Below are positions 28,018-35,875 of a stretch of DNA of 64,000 nucleotides, one piece after another. The DNA lies in NCBI RefSeq assembly GCF_900116375.1, contig NZ_UETB01000001.1, positions 503,802 through 567,801 of the forward strand, in the 5' to 3' direction. Both the position numbers and the translations under genes were made by a program. This DNA is from Georgenia satyanarayanai. Lineage in GTDB: Bacteria > Actinomycetota > Actinomycetes > Actinomycetales > Actinomycetaceae. Within the stretch, counting starts at the first letter, position 1. Each line of letters begins with the position of its first letter. The notes under the pieces are model-generated. The model was not told the DNA's origin. It worked only from the letters and a program-made list of their open reading frames with translations, and made no database searches.

Positions 28018-29841
28018 TCAGCCGCGGGTGGCGGCGGGTGCCTCGGCGTAGAGGTCGTCGATGGTCTTCGCGTAGTCGCGCAGCACGGCGTTGCGGCGCA
28101 CCTTCATCGAGGGCGTGAGGTAGCCGTTGTCCACGGTGAAGTCCTCGTCGAGGATGACGAACTTCCGGATGGACTCGGCGCGCGAGACCTTCTTGTTCGT
28201 CCGGTCGATCTCCATCTGGATGTGCTCACGGACGAGCGGGTCCTGCGTGGCCTCTTTGACGCTCATCGGCTCCTTGCCGTGGTTCTTCAGCCAGCTGGGC
28301 AGCATCTCGGCGTCGAGCGTGATGAGCATGCTGATGAAGTGCCGGCGGTCGCCGATCGCCAGGCACTGGGAGATCAGCGGGTGGGCGCGGGTGGGGTCCT
28401 CGAGCTGGCTGGGCGCCACGTTCTTGCCCCCGGCCGTCACGATGATCTCCTTCTTGCGGCCGGTGATCGTCAGGCAGCCGTCCTCGTCGAGCCGGCCGAC
28501 GTCGCCGGTGTGGAACCAGCCGTCGGAGAACGCCTCGGCGGTCGCCTCGGAGTTGTTGTGGTAGCCCCGGAACACCGCGATCCCCTTGGCGAGGATCTCG
28601 CCGTCGTCGGCGATCTTGATCCCACAGCCCGGCAGCGGGGTGCCCACGGTGCCGATCTTCACGCGCCCGGGGCGCGCGACGGCCACCGGAGCGGTGGTCT
28701 CGGTCAGGCCGTAGCCCTCGAGCACCACCAGGCCCAGACCACGGAAGAAGTGCCCGAGGCGCTCACCGAGCGGGGCGCCGCCCGAGACCGCGTACACGGC
28801 CTGCCCGCCGAGCACGGCGCGGATCTTCTTCAGGACGAGGGCATCGGCGACCTTGTGGAGCGCCTTGAGCCGCACCCCGGGGCCGCCCGGCTCGTCGAGC
28901 GCGCGGGAGTAGGCGATGTTGACCTTCGCGGCCCACCGGAAGATCTTCACCTTGCCGCCGGCCGCGGCCTTCTGCTCGGCGGCGTTGTACACCTTCTCGA
29001 AGACACGCGGGACCGAGAGGATGAAGGTCGGGCGGTAGGTGCCCATGTCGGCGACGAGGTCCTTGGTGTCGGGCGTGTGGCCGAGCGGCACACCGGCGGC
29101 GACGACGAGCACCTCGACGAAGCGTGCGAACACGTGGGCCAGCGGCATGAACAGCAGCGTGCGCGCGCCGGGGTAGTCGAAGACCTCGTGGAGGTCCTCG
29201 ATGGCGTTGCGGCAGAGCTCGACGAAGTTGCCGTGGGTGAGCTCGGCTCCCTTGGGCCTGCCGGTGGTGCCGGAGGTGTAGATGACCGTGGCGATGTCCT
29301 CGAGACCGACCGCGGAGTGCCGGGCGGCGAGGTCTGCGTCGCTGACGTCGCGGCCGCGCGCCACGAGGGTGTCGAGGGCGCCGTCGTCGATCGTCCAGAC
29401 GTCGCCCAGGTGCGGCAGGCCGCCGTTCTCCTCGCGGGCCTGCGCGACGGTCTCGGCGTGTGCGGAGGTCTCCACCACGGCGGCCACGCAGTCGGAGTCG
29501 CCGAGGATCCAGGCGCACTGGTCGGCCGAGGAGGTCTCGTACACCGGCACCGGGACGGCGCCGGCGTGCCAGATCGCGAAGTCGAGGATCGTCCACTCGA
29601 ACCGGGTGCGGGACATGATCGCGACGTGGTCCCCGGGCCCGACACCGGCGGCCATGAGCCCCTTCGCGACACCCTCGACGAGCTCGAGGACCGCGGTGGT
29701 CGTGTACTCGCGCCACACGCCGTTCTCCTGACGCTCGATGAGCCCCTTGGAGGGGGAGGACGTCGCCTGCGCGATGAGGAGGTCGCTCACGCTGGTCGAC
29801 GATTCGGACGTCACGGCAAGGGGGACATGGAACTCGTCCAT
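28018..29841 (-). CDS. Long-chain fatty acyl-CoA (AMP-forming) synthetase, FadD15-like
   Basis: Activates fatty acids to acyl-CoA through an acyl-adenylate, 607 residues. The P-loop-like AMP-binding motif is IYTSGTTGRPKGAELTH. GYGLTETTAPVA and the FACS-type DGWFHTGDVGRLDEDG are also clear. Adenylation C-domain lysines lie in KNVAPSQLE. It resembles mycobacterial FadD15, found in the same neighbourhood. It could supply acyl-CoA for the two PlsC-like enzymes and the acyl-CoA reductase in this window. ATG 29841 has TGGAG upstream. Confidence 0.9.
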   Translation of the reverse strand: MDEFHVPLAVTSESSTSVSDLLIAQATSSPSKGLIERQENGVWREYTTTAVLELVEGVAKGLMAAGVGPGDHVAIMSRTRFEWTILDFAIWHAGAVPVPVYETSSADQCAWILGDSDCVAAVVETSAHAETVAQAREENGGLPHLGDVWTIDDGALDTLVARGRDVSDADLAARHSAVGLEDIATVIYTSGTTGRPKGAELTHGNFVELCRNAIEDLHEVFDYPGARTLLFMPLAHVFARFVEVLVVAAGVPLGHTPDTKDLVADMGTYRPTFILSVPRVFEKVYNAAEQKAAAGGKVKIFRWAAKVNIAYSRALDEPGGPGVRLKALHKVADALVLKKIRAVLGGQAVYAVSGGAPLGERLGHFFRGLGLVVLEGYGLTETTAPVAVARPGRVKIGTVGTPLPGCGIKIADDGEILAKGIAVFRGYHNNSEATAEAFSDGWFHTGDVGRLDEDGCLTITGRKKEIIVTAGGKNVAPSQLEDPTRAHPLISQCLAIGDRRHFISMLITLDAEMLPSWLKNHGKEPMSVKEATQDPLVREHIQMEIDRTNKKVSRAESIRKFVILDEDFTVDNGYLTPSMKVRRNAVLRDYAKTIDDLYAEAPAATRG

Positions 29842-29964
29842 ACTGACTCCAGTGGCAGCGGTGGGAGGGAATGACTACCGGCTCCACGATATGGCAGATC
29901 TGGGCGTTTCGGGGCCACCTCCACAAGGTGGCGCCGTCTCCACGACGACGGACAGGATTCATCG

Positions 29965-30903
29965 ATGACGACGATCGGTATCGACATCGGCGGGACGAAG
30001 ATCGCCGCCGGTGTCGTCGACGAGACCGGCCGGGTGCTGGCGCAGACCCGTCGAGCCACGGACGCGCTGGACCCCGAGGCGATCGAGAGCGCGGTCATCG
30101 CCTGCGTCGCCGAGCTGCGGTCCAAGTACGAGGTGAGCGGCGTGGGTGTGGCCGCGGCGGGCTTCGTCAGCCCGAACCGCGACGGCATGCTCTTCGCCCC
30201 GAACATCGCCTGGCGGGACTACCCGCTCCGGGAGCGGCTGTCGCGCGGGATCGAGGTGCCGATCGTCGTCGAGAACGACGCGAACGCCGCCGGCTGGGCC
30301 GAGTTCCGCTTCGGTGCCGGCCGCGACGTCCACTCGATGGTCATGCTCACGCTCGGCACGGGGCTCGGCGGTGCGATCGTCCTGGACGACCGCCTGCTCC
30401 GCGGGGCCTTCGGCGTGGCCGCCGAGCTGGGCCACATGCGCATGGTGCCCAACGGTCACTACTGCGGCTGCGGCCACGAGGGCTGCTGGGAGATGTACGC
30501 CTCCGGCCGCGCCCTCACCCGCGCCGCCCGCAACGCCCTCATCACCGACGAGGACCGCGCCGGGCGCCTGCGCGAGCTCGCCGCCGCCGACGGCGGCAAG
30601 ACGCGGGGCCAGCACGTCACCCAGGCGGCCGCCGAGGGTGACCCGCTCTCCCGCGACCTCGTCACCGAGCTCGGCCGCTGGGTGGGTGCCGGCATCGCCG
30701 ACCTCGTCGCCGTCCTCGACCCCGAGCTCTTCGTCATCGGCGGCGGGGTGGCCGACACCGGGGACCTCGTCCTCGAGGCCGCCCGCGCGTCCTTCCGCGC
30801 CGAGCTCTCCGCCCGTGGCTACCGTCCCGAGGCGCAGATCCTCCTCGCCGAGATGGGCAGCGAGGCCGGCATCGTCGGGGCTGCCGACCTCGTCCGGCAC
30901 TGA
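29965..30903 (+). CDS. glkA: ROK family glucokinase
   Basis: Phosphorylates glucose with ATP, 312 residues. The N-terminal phosphate loop is GIDIGGTKIAAGVVD. The ROK zinc-binding motif appears as HYCGCGHEGCWE. The catalytic Asp lies in VENDANAAGWAE, and GTGLGGAIV is the second phosphate loop. This is the standard actinobacterial glucokinase; polyphosphate use cannot be excluded from sequence. It is divergent from the acyl-CoA synthetase and precedes a GC-rich hairpin. Confidence 0.9.
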   Translation: MTTIGIDIGGTKIAAGVVDETGRVLAQTRRATDALDPEAIESAVIACVAELRSKYEVSGVGVAAAGFVSPNRDGMLFAPNIAWRDYPLRERLSRGIEVPIVVENDANAAGWAEFRFGAGRDVHSMVMLTLGTGLGGAIVLDDRLLRGAFGVAAELGHMRMVPNGHYCGCGHEGCWEMYASGRALTRAARNALITDEDRAGRLRELAAADGGKTRGQHVTQAAAEGDPLSRDLVTELGRWVGAGIADLVAVLDPELFVIGGGVADTGDLVLEAARASFRAELSARGYRPEAQILLAEMGSEAGIVGAADLVRH

Positions 30904-30911
30904 CGTGGGCG

Positions 30912-30938
30912 CCCGCCCGGCCGGCGTGGCCGGGCGGG
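30912..30938. terminator. Bidirectional hairpin terminator
   Basis: An 11-bp stem (CCCGCCCGGCC and complement) with a 5-nt loop lies 8 nt after the glucokinase stop and faces the convergent membrane-protein gene. Confidence 0.75.
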
Positions 30939-30951
30939 ACCCGCGAGGCGG

Positions 30952-31425
30952 TCAGACGACGGCGCCGTCGTCGTAGTCGTCGGTGTCCCGGCGGGCGGGC
31001 ATGCGCCACAGGAGCAGGCCCACGCCCACCGCGAGCGCGCCGGCGGCGACGAGCCACACCAGGCCCGGCGCCGAGCGCCACAGCAGCACGCACAGCAGCA
31101 TGACGGCCAGGCCGCCCAGCACCCCGCCCCACGCGACGACGAGAAGCGGCTCGGAGCGGGACAGGGGCTCCGGGTCGGGCGCGACGAAGCCGTCGACGAC
31201 ATCGCGCGCGCGGTCGTCGTCCTCCGTCTCGGCCGCGGGGGAGTAGTCCCGCGGGCCCGGTGCGGGCGCCGCCGCGGGGGGCCGTGGTTCGGGCTGCGGC
31301 TCGAGCTCCTCCTCGGCGGGCAGCCGCAGCTCGCCCAGACGTGCGGTGAGCGCGGCCCACTGGGCGTCGAGGTCGTCGTCGGGCACGTGGTCGCCGTCAG
31401 CGGCGCCCCGGGTAGGACCAGCCAT
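30952..31425 (-). CDS. Two-span membrane protein with acidic N-terminus, unknown function
   Basis: A 157-residue protein. The first about 95 residues are hydrophilic, acidic and Pro-rich (EEELEPQPEPRPPAAAPAPG). Two adjacent membrane spans follow at about 103-123 and 125-145, then a short acidic tail. No domain is recognised. Start ATG 31425 has TAGAGT 7 nt upstream, lying inside a 16-bp palindrome. Confidence 0.65.
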   Translation of the reverse strand: MAGPTRGAADGDHVPDDDLDAQWAALTARLGELRLPAEEELEPQPEPRPPAAAPAPGPRDYSPAAETEDDDRARDVVDGFVAPDPEPLSRSEPLLVVAWGGVLGGLAVMLLCVLLWRSAPGLVWLVAAGALAVGVGLLLWRMPARRDTDDYDDGAVV

Positions 31426-31429
31426 GGTG

Positions 31430-31445
31430 AGCACTCTAGAGTGCT
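31430..31445. promoter_or_regulatory. 16-bp perfect palindrome overlapping a -10 hexamer
   Basis: AGCACTCTAGAGTGCT is fully self-complementary and includes the TAGAGT hexamer (31433-31438, reverse strand) 7 nt before ATG 31425. It lies in the divergent region with the PlsC gene. An operator is possible; a chance palindrome is not excluded. Confidence 0.4.
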
Positions 31446-31496
31446 TCAGGAACGCGCGGCCCGATCCGGCGCCGCCGCCAGCAAAAGGGGTAGTGA

Positions 31497-32375
31497 GTGT
31501 TCTACGGCTTGATGAAGGCGACGCTCGGCACGACGCTGCGTGTCTTCTACCAGCCGTGGATCCGCGGGGCGGAGAACGTGCCGGAGGACGGCGCGGCGAT
31601 CCTCGCGAGCAACCACCTCGCCGTCATCGACTCCTTCTTCCTCCCGCTCATGGTCCGCCGCTCGGTGGTCTTCCTCGGCAAGCAGGACTACTTCACCGGG
31701 CGCGGGGTCAAGGGCAAGCTCGTCGCCGGCTTCATGCGCGGTGTCGGCACCATCCCCGTCGACCGCAGCGGCGGCCGGGCCGGTGAGGCGGCGCTGCGCA
31801 CCGGGCTGCGCCGGCTCGAGGAGGGCGGCCTGTTCGGGATCTACCCCGAGGGCACCCGCAGCCCCGACGGTCGGCTCTACCGGGGCAAGACCGGCGTGGC
31901 GCGCCTGGCGCTGCAGTCCGGGGCCCCCGTCATCCCGGTCGCGATGATCGGCACGAACATCGCCCAGCCGATCGGCACGCGCATCCCGCGGCTACGCCCG
32001 ATCGGCATCGTCATCGGCGAGCCGCTCGACTTCAGCCGCTACGCCGGTCTGGAGGACGACCGCTTCGTCCTGCGCTCGGTGACCGACGAGATCATGTACG
32101 AGATCCTGCGCCTGTCCGGCCAGGAGTACGTCGACGCCTACGCCGCCTCCGTCAAGGCACGCGCCGCCTCCGGCACCGCACCCGCCACGGCCGCACCCGC
32201 TGCGCCGGCCGGGCCCGGCGGTCGCCGCGTCCCGGGCACCGCGGTGCCCGAGCCCACCGCGCGGGAGCTGGCCGAGGGCAAGGAGCGCCTCGAGGCCGCC
32301 GCGCACGAGGCCGAGGCGGCGGCCGGCGAGGACGACGACGGCACGGACTCACCGCCGTCGTCGTCCACGAGCTAG
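31497..32375 (+). CDS. plsC: 1-acyl-sn-glycerol-3-phosphate acyltransferase
   Basis: Phospholipid synthesis acyltransferase, 292 residues. The catalytic HX4D is SNHLAVIDSFF, and the phosphate-binding block is IYPEGTRSPDG. A C-terminal low-complexity Ala/Pro/Glu tail of about 80 residues follows the domain. GTG 31497 has AAAAGGGG upstream. Related to the acyltransferase in the same place in mycobacteria (Rv2182c, from memory). A second, different PlsC-like enzyme lies at 37.6 kb in the ether-lipid-like operon. Confidence 0.88.
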   Translation: MFYGLMKATLGTTLRVFYQPWIRGAENVPEDGAAILASNHLAVIDSFFLPLMVRRSVVFLGKQDYFTGRGVKGKLVAGFMRGVGTIPVDRSGGRAGEAALRTGLRRLEEGGLFGIYPEGTRSPDGRLYRGKTGVARLALQSGAPVIPVAMIGTNIAQPIGTRIPRLRPIGIVIGEPLDFSRYAGLEDDRFVLRSVTDEIMYEILRLSGQEYVDAYAASVKARAASGTAPATAAPAAPAGPGGRRVPGTAVPEPTARELAEGKERLEAAAHEAEAAAGEDDDGTDSPPSSSTS

Positions 32376-32480
32376 GCGACTCCCGGCAACCGGCCCAGCG
32401 TCACTACACTGGGTGACGCGCGCGAGCAGTCCTGCTCGCCGGCCGCTGCCCGGCGGCCGTCGCCCGACGAAAGGTTGCCG

Positions 32481-33710
32481 ATGTCCGTCCGCCGTGTCGC
32501 CCTGCTCACCGCAGGTGGCTTCGCCCCCTGCCTGTCCTCCGCGGTCGGAGGCCTGATCGAGCGCTACACCGAGGTGGCGCCGGACGTGGAGATCATCGCC
32601 TACCAGTACGGCTACCACGGCCTGCTGACCGGCACCAAGGTCGTCATCGACGACGAGGCCCGCGCCAAGGCCGGCGTCCTGCACGACTTCGGTGGCAGCC
32701 CGATCGGCAACAGCCGCGTCAAGCTCACCAACGCCAAGAACCTCGTCGAGCGCGGACTCGTCAAGGAGGGCGACGACCCGCTCAAGGTCGCCGCCGAGCA
32801 GCTCCGCGCCGACGGCGTCGACGTCCTGCACACCATCGGTGGCGACGACACCAACACGACGGCCGCGGACCTCGCCGCCTACCTCGAGGACAACGGCTAC
32901 CACATGACCGTGGTGGGCCTGCCGAAGACGATCGACAACGACATCGTCCCCATCCGCCAGTCCCTCGGTGCCCACACCGCCGCGGACCAGGCCAGCCGCT
33001 TCGCCCAGAACATCATCGGCGAGCACCGCTCCAACCCGCGGATGCTCATCGTCCACGAGGTCATGGGCCGCCACTGCGGCTGGCTCACCGCGGCCGCTGC
33101 CCGCGACTACCACCAGTGGGTCGCCGAGCGTCCCGAGTGGAACCCGAGCGCCGGCCTGAGCAAGGAGCGCTGGGACGTCCACGCCGTCTTCCTGCCCGAG
33201 ATGAAGCTCGACCTCGAGGGCGAGGCGCAGCGCCTGCGCGCCGTCATGGACGAGATCGGAAACGTCAACATCTTCCTCTCCGAGGGCGCCGGCGTGCCCG
33301 AGATCATCGCCGAGCTCGAGGCCAAGGGCGAGGAGGTCCAGCGCGACCCCTTCGGCCACGTCAAGCTCGACACGATCAACCCGGGGCAGTGGTTCGCCAA
33401 GCAGTTCGCCGAGCTCATCGGCGCGGAGAAGGTCATGGTCCAGAAGTCGGGCTACTTCTCGCGCTCTGCCGCGGCCAACGAGCAGGACCTCGAGCTCATC
33501 CGCACGATGGTCAACCTCGCCGTCGACAGCGCCTTCCAGGACGTCTCCGGCGTCGTGGGCCACGACGAGGAGAACGGCGACGAGCTGACGACGATCGCCT
33601 TCCCCCGCATCGCCGGCGGCAAGGCCTTCGACATCACCCAGCCGTGGTTCACCGAGCTCATGGCGAGCCTGGGCCAGGACGTCACCCCGGCGGACACCCC
33701 CGCCCACTGA
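32481..33710 (+). CDS. Phosphofructokinase, probably pyrophosphate-dependent
   Basis: Phosphorylates fructose 6-phosphate, 409 residues, longer than ATP-type PfkA (about 320-345). GGDDTNTTA replaces the ATP-type GGDGS, and PKTIDNDI carries the Lys that marks PPi use; both are established PPi-PFK signatures. MGRHCGWLT and EGAGVPE are conserved. The PPi reaction is reversible, so it could also work in gluconeogenesis. The start is ATG 32481 rather than an in-frame TTG 6 nt upstream. TACACT at 32405 could be a -10 with a leader of about 70 nt. Confidence 0.88.
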   Translation: MSVRRVALLTAGGFAPCLSSAVGGLIERYTEVAPDVEIIAYQYGYHGLLTGTKVVIDDEARAKAGVLHDFGGSPIGNSRVKLTNAKNLVERGLVKEGDDPLKVAAEQLRADGVDVLHTIGGDDTNTTAADLAAYLEDNGYHMTVVGLPKTIDNDIVPIRQSLGAHTAADQASRFAQNIIGEHRSNPRMLIVHEVMGRHCGWLTAAAARDYHQWVAERPEWNPSAGLSKERWDVHAVFLPEMKLDLEGEAQRLRAVMDEIGNVNIFLSEGAGVPEIIAELEAKGEEVQRDPFGHVKLDTINPGQWFAKQFAELIGAEKVMVQKSGYFSRSAAANEQDLELIRTMVNLAVDSAFQDVSGVVGHDEENGDELTTIAFPRIAGGKAFDITQPWFTELMASLGQDVTPADTPAH

Positions 33711-33726
33711 CCCGACGGGACCCCGG

Positions 33727-33768
33727 CGCCGCCGGTCCCACCGATTCCCACGGTGCGGACCGGCGGCG
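33727..33768 (+). terminator. Terminator after phosphofructokinase
   Basis: A perfect 12-bp outer stem (CGCCGCCGGTCC and complement) encloses a second 5-bp stem (CACCG/CGGTG), 16 nt after the stop codon. Confidence 0.8.
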
Positions 33769-33789
33769 TTCCACGTACCGGACCTCCCG

Positions 33790-33795
33790 TATCCT
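33790..33795 (+). promoter_or_regulatory. -10 TATCCT, leaderless start of DAHP synthase gene
   Basis: TATCCT ends exactly 6 nt before GTG 33802. Confidence 0.6.
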
Positions 33796-33801
33796 GACGC
33801 C

Positions 33802-35154
33802 GTGAGTATCGAGGCTGATCCCGCGGTCCTGCGCGGGCTGGACAACTGGCGCGACCTCCCGGCATCCCAGCAGCCGGAGTGGCGCAGCGCCGAGGAGCTG
33901 CGAGCCGTCACCGACGAGCTCGCCGCGTCCCCGCCGCTCGTCTTCGCCGGCGAGGCCGACCAGCTGCGCGAGCAGCTGGCCAAGGCGTCGCGCGGCGAGG
34001 CGTTCCTCCTCCAGGGCGGTGACTGCGCCGAGACCTTCGCGGAGTCGACGGCGGACAACATCCGCAACAAGATCCGCACCATCCTGCAGATGGCGGTGGT
34101 CCTCACCTACGGCGCGAGCCTGCCGATCATCAAGATGGGCCGGATGGCCGGCCAGTACGCCAAGCCGCGCAGCAACACGATGGAGTCGCGCGACGGGGTC
34201 GAGCTGCCCGCCTACCGGGGCGACGCCGTCAACGGGCACGCCTTCACGCCGGAGTCGCGGGTGCCGGACCCGAACCGGCTGCTGTCGGCCTACCACCGCT
34301 CCGCGACCACCCTCAACCTCATCCGTGCCTTCACCGGCGGCGGCTACGCCGACCTGCGTCGCGTCCACGAGTGGAACCGCGGCTTCACCACGAACCCGGC
34401 CTACAAGCGCTACGAGCAGCTGGCCGCCGAGATCGACCGCGCCGTGCGCTTCATGGCCGCCGCGGGCGCCGACTTCGACGCCCTGCGCACCGTCGACTTC
34501 TCCTCCAGCCACGAGGCGCTGCTCCTGGACTACGAGCGGGCGATGACCCGCATCGACTCGCGCACCGGCCTGCCGTACAACACCTCCGCGCACTTCCTGT
34601 GGATCGGGGAGCGCACCCGCGAGCTCGACGGCGCGCACGTGGACCTGCTGTCCCGGGTGCGCAACCCGATCGGCGTCAAGCTCGGGCCGACGACCACGCC
34701 GGAGACCGCCCTCGCCCTGCAGGAGAGGCTCAACCCCGAGGGCACGCCCGGCCGCCTCACCTTCATCACCCGCATGGGCGCCGAGCGCATCCGCGACGTC
34801 CTGCCGGGCCTGCTGTCCGCGGTCGCCGCGGAGGGCAGCCCCGTCACCTGGGTGTGCGACCCCATGCACGGCAACACCTTCTCCTCCCCGAGCGGCTACA
34901 AGACCCGCCGCTTCGACACGGTCCTCGACGAGGTCCGCGGCTTCTTCGAGGCGCACCAGGCGGCGGGCACCGTCCCCGGTGGCCTGCACGTGGAGCTCAC
35001 CGGCGACGACGTCACCGAGGTGCTCGGCGGCGGCGAGGAGATCGACGAGGGCGCGCTCAGCCGCCGCTACGAGACGCTCGTCGACCCCCGGCTCAACCAC
35101 CAGCAGTCCCTGGAGATGGCCTTCGCCGTCGCGGAGATGCTCCGCGGGAGCTGA
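33802..35154 (+). CDS. aroG: Class II 3-deoxy-7-phosphoheptulonate synthase
   Basis: First step of the shikimate pathway, joining PEP and erythrose 4-phosphate. At 450 residues it is a plant/mycobacterial class II enzyme. Diagnostic blocks are LLQGGDCAETF, KMGRMAGQYAKPRS, GVELPAYRGDAVN, VKLGPTTTPE, and WVCDPMHGNTF with metal ligands. GTG 33802 is leaderless by spacing. A molybdopterin-fold gene starts 22 nt downstream, an unexpected partner. Confidence 0.95.
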   Translation: MSIEADPAVLRGLDNWRDLPASQQPEWRSAEELRAVTDELAASPPLVFAGEADQLREQLAKASRGEAFLLQGGDCAETFAESTADNIRNKIRTILQMAVVLTYGASLPIIKMGRMAGQYAKPRSNTMESRDGVELPAYRGDAVNGHAFTPESRVPDPNRLLSAYHRSATTLNLIRAFTGGGYADLRRVHEWNRGFTTNPAYKRYEQLAAEIDRAVRFMAAAGADFDALRTVDFSSSHEALLLDYERAMTRIDSRTGLPYNTSAHFLWIGERTRELDGAHVDLLSRVRNPIGVKLGPTTTPETALALQERLNPEGTPGRLTFITRMGAERIRDVLPGLLSAVAAEGSPVTWVCDPMHGNTFSSPSGYKTRRFDTVLDEVRGFFEAHQAAGTVPGGLHVELTGDDVTEVLGGGEEIDEGALSRRYETLVDPRLNHQQSLEMAFAVAEMLRGS

Positions 35155-35176
35155 TGGACAGGGAACGGGGGGAGAG

Positions 35177-35779
35177 GTGAGCACCGCCGGCGCGATCGAG
35201 GTCCCGCCCGAACGGAGCGTCCCGCCCGGGCAGCACCTCGTCGCCGAGGCACCGGTCATGCACTACGGGCCGGTGCCCAGGCCGCGCCCCGACCGGTGGG
35301 ACTTCACCGTCGGTGGGCTCACCCGCCACGGCGGGGAGCAGCGGTTCGCGCTGGACGAGGTCCTCGCGATGACGCCGGTCGAGGTCCTCGGCGACCTCCA
35401 CTGCTCCGCGCGGTGGAGCACCCTGGACGAGCGGTGGTCCGGTGTGGCCGCCCGAGCCCTGGTCGAGGCCGCACCTCCCGCCGACGGTGTCGAGGACGTG
35501 CTCGTCTTCGCCGAGTACGGCTACAGCGCCACCATCCGGGTCGACGACCTCATGTCCGCCCGCGCCGTGCTGGCCACCCACCACGACGGCGTGCCGCTCA
35601 CCCAGGAGCGGGGGGCGCCGCTGCGCCTGGTCATCCCGCACCTGTACTCGTGGAAGGGCCCCAAGTGGGTGCGCGGGTGGAACTACACCGCCGCACCCGA
35701 GCGCGGCTTCTGGGAGCAGCGCGGCTACCACCTGCGCGGCGACGCCTGGCGCGAGGAGCGCTACTCCTACCAGGAGTGA
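35177..35779 (+). CDS. Sulfite oxidase-type molybdopterin-binding domain protein
   Basis: A 200-residue protein with the SUOX/MsrP-like Moco-binding fold. WDFTVGGL starts the domain, the candidate Mo-ligating Cys is in GDLHCSARWSTLDERWSGV, and YGYSATI and WKGPKWVRG follow. It has no Tat or Sec signal, so it is predicted cytoplasmic, unlike exported MsrP. No electron partner is adjacent. GTG 35177 overlaps GGAGAGG. It may be co-transcribed with aroG. The substrate is unknown. Confidence 0.78.
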   Translation: MSTAGAIEVPPERSVPPGQHLVAEAPVMHYGPVPRPRPDRWDFTVGGLTRHGGEQRFALDEVLAMTPVEVLGDLHCSARWSTLDERWSGVAARALVEAAPPADGVEDVLVFAEYGYSATIRVDDLMSARAVLATHHDGVPLTQERGAPLRLVIPHLYSWKGPKWVRGWNYTAAPERGFWEQRGYHLRGDAWREERYSYQE

Positions 35780-35800
35780 CCGGCCCTCCACACACACGAG

Positions 35801-35845
35801 CGCCAAGAGCGGAGTTGTTACCGGGTGACAACTCCGCTCTCGGCG
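35801..35845. repeat. Palindromic repeat, family A, between convergent genes
   Basis: Arms at 35801-35821 (CGCCAAGAGCGGAGTTGTTA plus C) and 35825-35845 (GTGACAACTCCGCTCTCGGC plus G) form an inverted repeat with two mismatches and a 3-nt loop. It shares GAGTTGTTAC/GTAACAACTC with the copies near 7.0 and 60-61 kb, but here those ends face inward. It lies 21 nt after one stop and 30 nt before the other, so it may terminate both. Confidence 0.85.
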
Positions 35846-35875
35846 ACTCTTGGGGGGCGGGACCGGCGGGTCAGC

